A stretch of 64,000 nucleotides of DNA from Lingula anatina (taxonomy: Eukaryota; Brachiopoda; Lingulata; Lingulida; Lingulidae): NCBI RefSeq assembly GCF_001039355.2, contig NW_019775524.1, positions 841,766 through 905,765 of the forward strand. The letters run 5' to 3'. A model generated the notes under the pieces. The model saw only the letters and a program-made list of their open reading frames with translations, did not search any database and was not told the DNA's origin. This document shows positions 1-10,203 of the stretch, piece after piece. Each line of letters starts with the position of its first letter. Position 1 is the first letter of the stretch. Made by a program: the position numbers and the translations under genes.

Positions 1-609
1 CAAAAATCCAACTTAATTGACTGATATAATTATATAGAAAAACTTATTGAATCAATATCCACTGTAATTGATGTAACGCCTGTAAACCAAACAGTTAGGT
101 TAATCGTGAAAGATATTGAAAAGTTTTCAATCCCTCTGTTGTATAGAATACATACATGTAATGTGACATTCGTTTGGGGAAGAGGCTTTATGCCTTATGT
201 TCTGATCACTTCTTCAACCAAACATGCAGTGCTTGTTATCGTACGGCGACTATTCAAATGAACGCGAAACACCCTTTTCATTGCGCATGTCCCGTAGCCA
301 GTTAGGGCGCGTTGCCATTGAAACTGTCGGTCTATACGGAGATCGCTCCAACTCCGCATTGACTCTCGCCGAATGCAAACAGCTTAATTGAATGACATGC
401 CTCCTCGGGCAGCAAGAGTTGATTAACCATCATGTGCACTTGGCTTCTGTAAGATGTTTCAATTCGTTTTGAGTGTGATCGAACGCACAAGGAAGTTAAT
501 CACCTCCTAGCTGCTCGGAAGGCGTGCCTTTCAAATAATATGGTTGCATTCAGCGCGGAGTCGGATAGATTGACGTGGAACGATGGTTTTAATGGGAACG
601 CCCCCTTAG
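1..609. repeat. Duplicated block R, copy 1 (cut by the window start)
   Basis: This stretch is about 98% identical by eye to 2119-2725, with a handful of substitutions (for example near 250-260, 305 and 325). It stops at the N at position 610, where the other copy continues into unrelated sequence. It contains a small inverted-repeat element at 361-562. No reading frame resembles a known protein. The layout fits an uncollapsed second haplotype better than an old tandem duplication. Confidence 0.85.
361..562. mobile_element. MITE of the 'CTGAATGC' family, in block R copy 1
   Basis: The left end reads GACTCTCGCCGAATGCAAAC and the right end is its imperfect inverse, ending GCATTCAGCGCGGAGTC. The inner parts of the arms also pair loosely (GACATGCCT against AGGCGTGCC). 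Similar ends occur at 2479-2680, 17967-18225, 30413-30632, 43541-43562 and 49433-49454. It is too short to code for a transposase, so it is a non-autonomous element. Confidence 0.6.
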
Positions 610-610
610 N
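610..610. other. Single N: probable contig junction
   Basis: This single ambiguous base lies exactly where block R copy 1 stops matching copy 2. It probably marks an assembly join of unknown true size rather than one uncalled base. Confidence 0.65.
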
Positions 611-624
611 CATCGAAAACCGGC

Positions 625-1456
625 GCGACCGGATAGTAACCCAGCGTTCATTTGGAGACCACTTTGCGATTTGTTGCAACTTGTCGCCCACCTTTCTGCA
701 ACCGGTGACAGTTGCAAGTCGCAAGGAGGTTTTTTGTTCAGTGTGACCGTAACTGCACAGGCCTTGCGACCTCGAAGAGCCCAAGTATTGAAAAAAGAAA
801 CTATGCATGCCTATTATTACATTAATAAGGCTGAAAAACATCCAAATATGTGTTTTATTACACCACTGGTTTGATATAAATGCCAATATATAGTACAAAT
901 ATATTTCTTATTTATTATTGTAAGTTTGACAATATTGGTAGTACAGAAATCGACTGTGACGTTATAACAGAATCTCATAGCAGAATCATACTTTAATATT
1001 CAAAATATTTAATCATTTGAAGCTGCTACGGAACGGATCCAATGATTGTATAATAATATTTAAGATATTCCCTCTGTTGTCATCCGAGAGGGAAATTTGC
1101 GAGAAGGTAGCTATCGTCACAACTTATAAAATATATATAGTCTGTGCAACCTTGCTGCTACCAGTTGGCAAGCGATCGCTACAGTCCTGCAACCGGTTTT
1201 CAGTCTCCAAGTGGTTGCTGACAGGTTGTTTATCGCTCGCCTAACGGTGTGCGACTGATAACCTCTGACTTGAAGATTGTCTGTAAGAGGTTGCAGATAC
1301 CATACTGTAATCTTGTTGCAACCGGTTAGCAACTGCTTGCCGATCAAAATATGCAAATTAGGTCGCAAAGTGATCGCAAGCGACCACCAGATTTTGTGGT
1401 TGCAAAGAGGTTGCCAAAAGGTTGCAAGCGCAGTGTGACCCAGCCTTTAGCAAGTC
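625..1456. repeat. GTTGCAA/GCAACC-rich repeat, probably an unclassified non-autonomous transposon
   Basis: Variants of GCAACCGG, GTTGCAAG and GGTTGC recur between 660-740 and 1140-1440. The right side ends GCAGTGTGACCCAGCC and a similar string, CAGTGTGACC, occurs near 740. This looks like one or two copies of a dispersed repeat with related ends. The sequence between about 800 and 1130 is AT-rich and unremarkable. No coding frame is convincing and the family is not recognised. Confidence 0.35.
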
Positions 1457-2118
1457 CCACGCCCCCTAAGATGTCGCGCACCTTTCGTGACACTTGAGGG
1501 ACTTGATAATATCTTAAATTTATGGGTAATATTTCAATAAGCCATGTAAGGTAGAGCTGGATATAAATAGGATAGATGCATATGGTTGGTAGATTAGGGA
1601 CTTATGGCTTAAGACTTAGAACCACGACTCGTGTTCCTTACTTCTTCTCGATCTGTGAATATAAAATCGAACCTCTTCTCAATACTTTCAAGCGCTTGTG
1701 TTTTGACTTTTTGACGTTCTTGGTTTTGGATATTCTAAATTGACGGAGTGGAAAGGATTTACCGGTTTGAGTGGTATTTACTGTTTAATACTTAAATGAA
1801 CTAAATTAGTGCAAAGCATGTCAATTTTAGGTAAAGTGTTCTGTAAAAAAGCCGAAGATTATTTGCGAAAATATGCTCCTACTCTTCCCTTCATCTTATA
1901 TATACTGCCTCAGTTGAACAAGACTGCAATTGTTTGTCTTCTTTGTCTGAGACTTGCGGTCAATCGGAAATATGATTTCTATCGCGAGCATGTACATTTA
2001 GATACTTGAGAAGCATTTATGTGTACGCGTGACATTTACGGAAGCTGTCAAACACAGCAGGCTCATTAAAGCAACATGATTGCTGCCTGTTTGACACGCA
2101 ATTCTCGCACACGCAATG
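1457..2118. other. Intergenic, nothing recognised
   Basis: AT-rich sequence with no supported gene, RNA or clear inverted repeat. The short open frame near 1809-2009 has no recognisable content. Confidence 0.5.
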
Positions 2119-2725
2119 CAAAAATCCAACTAAATTGACTGATATAATTATATAGAAAAACTTATTGAATCAATATCCACTGTAATTGATGTAACGCCTG
2201 TAAACCAAACAGTTAGGTTAATCGTGAAAGATATTGAAAAGTTTTCAATCCCTCTGTTGTATAGAATACATACATGTAATGTGACATTCGTGTGGGGAAG
2301 AGGCTTTATGCCATATGTTCTGATCACTTCTTCAACCAAACATGCAGTGTTTGTTTTCTTACCGCGACTATTCAAATGAACGCGAAACACCCTTTTCATT
2401 GCGCATGTCCCGTAGCCAGTTAGGGCGAGTTGCCATTGAAACTCTCGGTCTATACGGAGATCGCTCCAACTCCGCATTGACTCTCGCCGAATGCAAACAG
2501 CTTAATTGAATGACATGCCTCCTCGGGCAGCAAGAGTTGATTAACCATCATGTGCACTTGGCTTCTGTAAGATGTTTCAATTCGTTTTGAGTGTGATCGA
2601 ACGCACAAGGAAGTTAATCACCTCCTAGCTGCTCGGAAGGCGTGCCTTTCAAATAATATGGTTGCATTCAGCGCGGAGTCGGATAGATTGACGTGGAACG
2701 ATGGTTTTAATGGGAACGCCCCTTA
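2119..2725. repeat. Duplicated block R, copy 2
   Basis: This is the partner of 1-609, with the same order and orientation, an offset of 2118 bases and almost no indels. It includes the second copy of the small MITE at 2479-2680. Unlike copy 1 it continues into flanking sequence on both sides, so this is the copy that sits in a continuous contig. Confidence 0.85.
2479..2680. mobile_element. MITE of the 'CTGAATGC' family, in block R copy 2
   Basis: Same element as at 361-562, with identical end motifs, carried along in the duplicated block. Confidence 0.6.
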
Positions 2726-4341
2726 AGACTGAGATCGCCAATTGACCACATTTTTCTTTAAAAATGAAATGAATAAATAAGAAAACTAGATATTAGAACA
2801 CGTTTACGGAAATTAGTGTAGAAATTTACTTTTATCTGGCATCTGTCAGTAGGTCAAGTGAGAAAAAAATAGCTAAAGCCTAGCTAATATTTGCTACGTG
2901 TCGCGTGCAATAAATTTGTATTCGATTTTCTGTGCGATTTTTCCTTTACATCCTAAATGGATACGGGATGCGGCGATGGTGTTTACATTATTCACGGTTG
3001 CTGTGCCGTTTCGCCAGCATGACCTTGAGGTTAGGTAAGAAATAAAAATAGGGATTTCGGTTGCAAAGAGATTATACAAAGCCCCCTAAAGTCGCAGTTG
3101 CGTCACACCCTCCTTGCGGCTTCCTCTTTGAGCGAAACGTCGTCGGTGCAGCCCCTTATGTTTTTCAGTATTAATTCGGTCAGAATAAGAAAACACACAA
3201 CTTCAAATTCATAGATTTAATTAAAACATCTTCACTAAAATAAATAACTTACTTTAATCTTCCAGCACAGCCATCAGGAAAAAAATCGTTGTCACATCTT
3301 CTGACAACGAAATCAGACGTGTTTTGTGAAGTCAAACATGCACAAACATAAAGGTGTAACACGCACTTGTGGGTGATATAATGTGTATGTAAGCAGAGGG
3401 TCAAAGTGACCCGTAGCTCTCTGGCCTATAAAAAAGAGCTCGAGTGTAGATGCGGTAATATTCACGGCGGCATCACGGCCTGAACCATAAGTTAATCAAT
3501 GCAGCTCGGGGCAATCTCGACATTTGACATTTCATGGGTCACCTTGACAATCTATCTAGAATGATACGTCAACATTTTACAATGCCTCTGTCGGCAAAAA
3601 GGAAAAAAAAAACAATGATTTCTTGTTTTCAACAAAATTTTAAATAAATAAATTGTAAAACAACAAGTTTTTGACGAAGATGGTGTGAAATAAATACAAA
3701 CTATTTACAGTGCATGTTCCATGTTACATACATATTCATGCGTTGATTTGAAAATCACAGGCCTGTGAGAGAAAGGCTGTTACAAATAGACTTCAATCAA
3801 ATCCAACTTTTAAAGCAATGCCCATATGCAGGTCCCTGTATTATGTAATTACAGAAAAGTCTTAAAAATACGGCTTGCGTTGCATAATGCATACTGGAGC
3901 TCACACTGCTCTTTCTGGTCTTTATAAGACCACACAGAGAGTCTATCACTTGATATACACAGACATTTTTCTCTGGTTCATTTCTGCTCTGTAGGCGTTA
4001 TTCCCTGTCACGTGTTCACTGCCAACTGTTTGGGCCAATCAAAAGTAATCTGGTTAAGTGGGCGTGGCGAGCGTGGGTCCTCCGTTTAGATGACTGTCTG
4101 AACGCGCTGTCACACCGTGTGTATAGCACCACCGCATAAAAAAAATTACCTAAACGCAGACAAATGCAAAGGGTTCGTAGGAATTATGCCTAGTACGCAG
4201 GCAAACGTTGGTGTACGTTTGCAAACCCGGAGAAAGAGATACAGTAGTATATTTTGGGCATGTTCAAAAACAATTTCATACTCTGCTTGTGTCTTCGTTT
4301 TAATACGTTAGGAACAGGGTAATTTCATACGCTCAAAGTTG
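2726..4341. other. Intergenic, no gene seen
   Basis: No frame on either strand has recognisable protein content, and the longest (4117-4311) looks random. The missing first exon of the downstream GPCR could lie here, but no ATG plus signal peptide plus donor stands out. Confidence 0.5.
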
Positions 4342-4471
4342 TGCGTATAATCGATGGCACATACCATATTCACACGTAGCTCTTTACGGTAAGTGTAACA
4401 GAGCATTTAAACTCCCACGCCTAGTGTAAAGAGGCTTGTATGAGTCTGGTATGTGCCATCGATTATACGCA
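4342..4471. mobile_element. Short MITE with near-perfect 25-bp terminal inverted repeats
   Basis: The left arm at 4342-4366 and the right arm at 4447-4471 are exact or nearly exact inverse copies, centred on AATCGATGGCACATACCA. The 80-bp interior is non-coding. The size and structure are those of a miniature inverted-repeat transposable element. It lies about 550 bp upstream of the first visible GPCR exon. Confidence 0.75.
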
Positions 4472-5014
4472 AATCTTAGCAAAGTATACTTGGACCTTGA
4501 GTTCCCCTTCTATATCTTATTTTTCATCCCTCGGACTTGCTAGCAAAAATGTTAAATTTTAAAAAAATTAAGAGTCACACAAAGGGCTTTACGAAGCTTT
4601 ATTGTTATTCCAGATTATTATCATCTTAGTGATATCGAGCACAGATATTTATTGAAGTAAATTGTATCATTTTATGCTCTTAAAGTTTTATTAGCATAAA
4701 TAGCATCCAGTGCATTCTTGATAGCATGGAGTATAGTAAGAGGAAAAATGAAGCACGAAATTAAATCATTCACCCGGAGTTGTTTAATATATATATAAAA
4801 GAACTTTGTGCAGTTTTTGCTTCCGTGATGAAATCTCCGGAGCGTTCATTTTGCACATTAGCATAAGTTGATTACAAAGTGAGTAAACTAGTGAGAAGGC
4901 GACCCAAAATCCACTAAGCCCCAACATGCATATCCTTTTTGATTATTTATTCTGATCCGAAAATTGGAAATCATATTATGCATGTTCTGAGCTGAAATGC
5001 TCTGTTTGTTGCAG
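4472..5014. other. Intron or 5' flank of the GPCR gene
   Basis: This stretch ends in a good splice acceptor (TTTGTTGCAG, ending at 5014), so at least its right part is intron. No upstream exon could be identified. The ATG at 4997 lies inside the acceptor region and is not a likely start codon. Confidence 0.55.
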
Positions 5015-6287
5015 GACTCCAACGGGGAACCTAGTCTTCACGGCCCTTCGCCTCACAATCAGACCCAAAGCTCAGTTTCCACAGAATTAGAACACCGCAA
5101 TCGCACAATCGGTCATAATCAAACCATCGAAGCCGGGGATGTAAACACCATTCCAGACTCTCCCCAGCCTCTCGTCACAAGAAGCAGCGCCGAAAACACT
5201 GAAAGTGTTCCAACCAAACCTCCGTGCACCTCAGGCGGCTCCGTCAGCAATGGTACCATAGCTACAAACACCTCTGCCGCCACCGGGGACCTCGCCAGCA
5301 TCACAACTGGCGAGCCTCAATGTGCCGTGACCGTTGACGCGAGCGCACATGATCTTACGTCTGCATCGACCCACTACAGCATAGGACAACACATCGAGCA
5401 ACTTATTCGTGCCCCGGGCGACAAGTGCATCGAAGTAGTGAATGGCCAGACAGGTGCTTCAAAATTCAAAGTTGAGACATCGTGTAGCTGTGACGTCAAC
5501 TGTGGCATATTTGGTGACTGTTGTTTAGACTTCAGTCGAACCTGTAACGGAACCAAGACTCTCAGAAATTTCGTCGTCACGGGCCCGGAGGTGCCGCACA
5601 CCACCTGCTTTAACCCATCCTTTGACGCCAAGTCTGACAGAACCGATTTTTACCTCATGGTCACTTCCTGTCCTTTCATGAATCACAACGTGCTTTGTGA
5701 TCCCACAATCACCGATTCTGACGAGGTTATCCGTGACCCCACGGTCTTTCTTCCTGTCCATGATGTCAGATCCGGCATCACTTTCAGAAACCAGTACTGC
5801 GCACGCTGTCACAACGTTACATCGTTTGAGCCCTGGCATTTCGAAGTCAAATGCACCTTCGACGATGAAAACTACATCATTCAAGGCATCATGGAGGTGT
5901 TCGGCCTATCAAGTCAGCACTTCGGCGCAGACTCACAAATTCCTCCCATCCCCTTCTCAGACACGATAGCCAAGGTAGTGAAGTCACCGAATTGTTTTAT
6001 GTTCCCTCATAACGCCAACGATACCAGGCGGCGGCGTTGCGATCCAGAAGGAGCTGGCGGAAGTCCACTGACGGTCCCCTCCTTCACGTGTCCCGAGGTG
6101 TTGGAATCTGGTGACGCTGCAGCAGAGCAAAGACGTGGCGGTTCGAACCAGGGGTGTGAGTCGTACCATAATCCCACTAAGATCTCTTTGGAAGATGGCG
6201 CCGAGACGGAGAGTTTCTACGTTAGAAATACCCACTGTCTGTTTTGTCCAAGTCCGAACATAGGGGTGAAAGCTTGTTCTAAGCGAG
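5015..6287 (+). CDS. GPCR exon: mucin-like N terminus, somatomedin-B-like domain and YCARC ectodomain
   Basis: The acceptor TTGCAG ends at 5014 and the donor is GAG|GTGAGT at 6287/6288. The exon ends in phase 1 (one base of an Asp codon). Many N-glycosylation sequons (Asn-x-Ser/Thr) fit an extracellular location. The open frame continues to 6295 only by reading into the intron. Confidence 0.85.
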
Positions 6288-9200
6288 GTGAGTAGCACCC
6301 ATGTCCTTCTAAGATATTGGATAGGTGCCTTAATCATATCAAACCAAATCAAATAGCCACTGCCAGAAAAAAAGGGGCTAGACATTAAATATACACATTT
6401 CGTAGGGAATTCTATCTAAACCCCTGTCCCAAGCAGTAGTTCATAAGAAAGTATACATGTAGTAAAGAAATCATAGTTTATAACCATTCATCCATATGCC
6501 AGTTTGTGCCATTGACTTGTCTGTATATTTAGCACAAGTTACGTCCAGGCGTGGCTTGTCGCGTGTATTGATATACAGTTATCACCTGGGATGACCATAG
6601 AAATAGCACACCGCTTTAAAGCACGGGTAAAAGACGATGTAAACTTCATATACCGGTAGATGAGTTGAATCGAAGATGATTTTTAAAATACTGTTGATTA
6701 AAAAAAAACGCTTTTTTGTAATGTCCCGCGGTCATTTTGTTCAAACTCAGTATAATGTCGTTCAAATAGTATATATTGAATTTTTATCACTGATTGGTAT
6801 AATTAACATTTCAGATGATCAGGCAGAGAGAGGGGTTCGAGAATATTCATTCAAACTGAGAAATCCTGCCGAAAATCACCAAGCTTGTGTCAGGAATCGG
6901 GAAGCATTTCATGACTCTGGGAAAGTGAGCATTGTTTTTTCATTTAGTTACACGACAGTTCATCCTTGGGTATGATTATTCAATTATAAGCAGGACTATC
7001 TTGGAAATGATATTTGTAACGCCTTTGCTTTTAGGATGAGAAAAGTATATTGTTTGTTAAATGTGCTCAGTATTGAAAGAATGGAAGGCATTTTACAGAA
7101 TAACCCATTTTCTTTTTTGATTCTAGGACAATTCCCCCCCCGGACAATTCCCCCCCCCCGGACTTTTCCCCCCAGGACAATTCCACCCCGCACGACCCCC
7201 CCCAAGAAATATATATTTATATACAAATATAAAGTAGAAAGTGTAAAGTTCAAAACATTTCATCCATTTTATTAATATTTTTAGTGTGATAATACAACTT
7301 CATCATGAAACAAATTATTTTATAACAAATTACCTTTTCATTGAGTACAAGTACAGGAAGATTTATTAAATATCTAATCGAAGTATAACCACCTATCCTT
7401 CAGGTAAAGGTAGGGTAAACAGATGAACAGGTAAACATATTTTATAAATATTTTTAGTGTGGTGGATGGTGGGTAGTGGCCAAGCAATTAAAAGTGACAA
7501 ATAGTCACAGGGATACCTGGATAAGCGAGAAAATCTGTTTACCCCACCTCTCCCTAGAGATGCACCTTGATTCAAGACTTACTCAATCAAGGGGGGGGGG
7601 GAGAAATAAAGCAATTAAAAGTAACAGTTAATTCATTGAAGGGCTACCTGGATGATTGAGATCATCTGTTTACCCCTCCTTTACCTGGAGATATATACTT
7701 TGATCAGATTTTTAATAAAATGTTCTGTACTTCTATCTCGAAAATTTTATGTACTTGTACTCCATGAAAATAATTTGTTTAATAAAATTAATATTATCTA
7801 TCCTTGATTTGCATCATCACACTAAGAAATATTCAGAAAATGGAAAAGATTTGAACTTTGTACTCTTTACTTTATATTTGTATATAAATATATATATTCT
7901 TAGGGGGGAATCGTCCGGGGGGGAATTGTCCTGATACCTTCTTTTTTCTATACTATATTTAGACTTTACGATATATATATATATATATATATTTTTTTAG
8001 AATTGCTCTATTGTACAAAATTTCATATCTCGGCTGTTTGTTGCCAACAGATATTGAGTCTGAAAAATTGAAAATTTTCTCTTCTTCATTGGCAGTTATG
8101 GCTAAAATAAGTAAATTAGTGTTATTTCCTTAATAGTTATTGTTTTTCCTTTCATTATTTTCAGATAATGTGCTCTGGAAATAACTGCCCTTTAGTCGTC
8201 CAATCAGATGAAGAAATTTGCGAAAGCGCGGTATACGAATTAGAAAATTTCGTTTTTGATTTGACCGTCGTCGCTAAGCCTTTTTCCGCAGTTCCACCGT
8301 TTGCTCCCTTTGATAACGAGACAATTTGCCGAGAACTACACAAGATAATCACGGACCTGTCTATTTCCGGTGTGACCTTTGACCCGGACTACAAAGCGGA
8401 GTGCGATTTACAAATGGTACCAGAAGAGATCACTGTCGCTCGCAATGCTTTAGTTACCCTTGACATGAAGTACACCATAGAGGCCGCGGCCACGCCATTC
8501 CACCTGATCTCTCTCATGAACTACCTGCAGGACCATCTGGCGACCTTCCAACCCTCGGTTATTTACGACGACATGGTCATATGGGTAGTTTCTGTTAGCG
8601 CAAACGGTTTTCACTACACAGAAATTCTTCAGGAAACTGACGGGTGGTACTGGAACGGGACACTCTTTCACCTCTACTGTCCCATGCTCGTGTTTCGCAC
8701 CGATGTTTTGGCGTTTGTCAATAGTTCCCTATTGGAGTTTAAACGCCACAAGGCTGTCGTTTTCTCCTCCGATTTTGAGGTTCACGGGGACAAAGTATAT
8801 ATCTGTAAAGATGCCTATTTCAAGGCGTCCGAGATAGCTTTGGCGAAGATTAAGCTCGACAAACGTGTAAACGCCGGGTTCGAAGGCATCCTGTCCTTTA
8901 CTCTCAGCACAATATCAGTAGTGGCCCTCTTTGTTCACTTTGTTGTTTATCTAATGACCCCTGCTCTGCGTAACCTGCCTGATAAGACGACCATGAATTT
9001 AGTCGGATCCCTTTTCTGTGCCCAGGTCCTTTTCCTGCTCGGCGCCGAGTCTGATTTTCGGTCAATGGTTCCTCTTTGTGTCACCATTGCTGTCATGTCT
9101 CATTTCTTCTGGCTTTCCACTTTCGCTTGGATGTTCGTCTGTTCATACAGCATGTTCCGTATCTTTACCCGCCCATTTCCCGCCATGAATTACTACAAGA

Positions 9201-9835
9201 ACAGCTCCAAGAGGAAGCTGTGGCGGTACATGCTGTTCGCGTATGGCATCCCGTTGCTCCTGGTCACCGTTTGCATCACCCTGCAGTACTGCGATTGCGC
9301 CGATATCAACATCGGTTATGGCCGCGATATTTGCATTCTGGCCGGTGCGCAGGGCATCGCTTACTTTTTTGGGGCCCCAATTGCCTTGGTTTTGCTTTGC
9401 AATATTGTTTTCTTCATCACTATTCTGATCACCATGCGGTCTGTGTCCACGGTTCAGATCCAGAAAAACAAAAGCAAAGGAGAAGGCAACAGCCAGCTGT
9501 TGTTGGTCACCGTGAAGCTGACCATACTGATGGGTTTCAGTTGGTCGTTTGGCTTCATTGCCATTTTGACCGATCTGGACTTCTTCTGGATTCTCTTCAT
9601 TGTCCTTAACTGTCTTCAAGGCGTCTCGGTGACCCTTGTCAATCTGTCCAGTAGGCGTTTCCGTACTCTTTTCCTGCCCCGCCTGAAGAGGTTCCTCAAC
9701 AGAGACATGAAGCGAGACGCGACCAGTAGTAAACTGAACGGAACACTGGAGATAGAGCTGCCCTCTAGGGTACGCCGAGAAAACGAGCCGTGCAAGCAGA
9801 CCGGCAAGTCCCTCGAGAGCCCGTCGTCAGGGTGA
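5015..9835 (+). CDS. Secretin/Methuselah-like GPCR with a somatomedin-B-type extracellular region (5' exon missing)
   Basis: Probable plasma-membrane receptor of the class B / Methuselah-adhesion group. Exons 5015-6287, 6815-6924 and 8165-9835 join in frame with GT-AG ends and give 1017 residues. Residues 1-130 are Ser/Thr/Asn-rich. Residues 138-180 hold a somatomedin-B-like knot with the core CSCDVNCGIFGDCCLDF. A further Cys-rich ectodomain contains YCARCHN near residue 261. Seven hydrophobic segments span about 700-957, with the TM3 cysteine, the extracellular-loop-2 motif GYGRDICIL, the TM6-like KLTILMGFSWSFGFIA and a TM7-type NCLQGV. A 60-residue charged tail follows. I see no GPS autoproteolysis motif (Cys-x-Trp and His-Leu-Thr), which favours a Methuselah-like receptor over a cleaved adhesion GPCR. 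The signal peptide is missing and presumably lies in an upstream exon. The ligand cannot be inferred. Confidence 0.88.
6815..6924 (+). CDS. GPCR small linker exon
   Basis: 110-bp exon: acceptor ACATTTCAG ends at 6814 and donor GAAA|GTGAGC follows 6924. It completes the split Asp codon from the previous exon and ends in phase 0. It encodes DDQAERGVRE... through ...HDSGK, part of the ectodomain. The frame match on both sides supports it. Confidence 0.7.
7125..7932. mobile_element. Palindromic MITE with C-run termini inside a GPCR intron
   Basis: The left end (7125-7300) and the inverse of the right end (about 7780-7932) match over some 150 bp: AGGACAATTCCCCCC, then AAATATATATTTATATACAA, then a shared AT-rich stretch. 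Weaker pairing continues inward (GGTAAACAGATG against CATCTGTTTACC), and this motif also recurs inverted within one half. The element is about 810 bp, non-coding and unclassified. It accounts for most of the 6925-8164 intron. Confidence 0.7.
8165..9835 (+). CDS. GPCR last exon: membrane-proximal ectodomain, 7TM bundle and tail
   Basis: The acceptor ATTTTCAG ends at 8164; phase 0 begins with ATA ATG TGC. The entire seven-helix region lies in this single exon, which ends at TGA 9833-9835. The short reverse and shifted open frames overlapping it are shadows. Confidence 0.9.
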   Translation: MMCSGNNCPLVVQSDEEICESAVYELENFVFDLTVVAKPFSAVPPFAPFDNETICRELHKIITDLSISGVTFDPDYKAECDLQMVPEEITVARNALVTLDMKYTIEAAATPFHLISLMNYLQDHLATFQPSVIYDDMVIWVVSVSANGFHYTEILQETDGWYWNGTLFHLYCPMLVFRTDVLAFVNSSLLEFKRHKAVVFSSDFEVHGDKVYICKDAYFKASEIALAKIKLDKRVNAGFEGILSFTLSTISVVALFVHFVVYLMTPALRNLPDKTTMNLVGSLFCAQVLFLLGAESDFRSMVPLCVTIAVMSHFFWLSTFAWMFVCSYSMFRIFTRPFPAMNYYKNSSKRKLWRYMLFAYGIPLLLVTVCITLQYCDCADINIGYGRDICILAGAQGIAYFFGAPIALVLLCNIVFFITILITMRSVSTVQIQKNKSKGEGNSQLLLVTVKLTILMGFSWSFGFIAILTDLDFFWILFIVLNCLQGVSVTLVNLSSRRFRTLFLPRLKRFLNRDMKRDATSSKLNGTLEIELPSRVRRENEPCKQTGKSLESPSSG

Positions 9836-10171
9836 CCATGCGCAGGCGCTGGAGGTCAGTTTGGGACGCACCTTCCTACTTCATCTAAGTAGTGGGAAGC
9901 GAAACAAAGTGTTGTCGATTTTTAGTTTGTCTGTAACCGTCACTCTGTATTTTGTTTCAATTTAATGGATGGAATATGTATTCGAATAGGTGACAAACAG
10001 AGATGCGCGCGCATGCACGCGTGTGATTGTGAGGTGAGGAAAGTATGCACTGTACTGTATTATATTTTTTTCAAAGTATTAGCAGCCAAGTGTCTTATAT
10101 TAAACATTGTGATTCTTTACACTTTTCGTGTGCGCACACACACACATGCACACACACACGCACGTATATAC

Positions 10172-10203
<32 letters not shown>

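Noticed and set aside
4997-5014. ATG at 4997 as start of the GPCR
   Set aside because: It sits inside the splice acceptor stretch TTTGTTGCAG and gives no signal peptide.
9076-9619. Long open frames on other frames and strands inside the GPCR last exon
   Set aside because: Shadows of the real coding frame; their composition is not protein-like.
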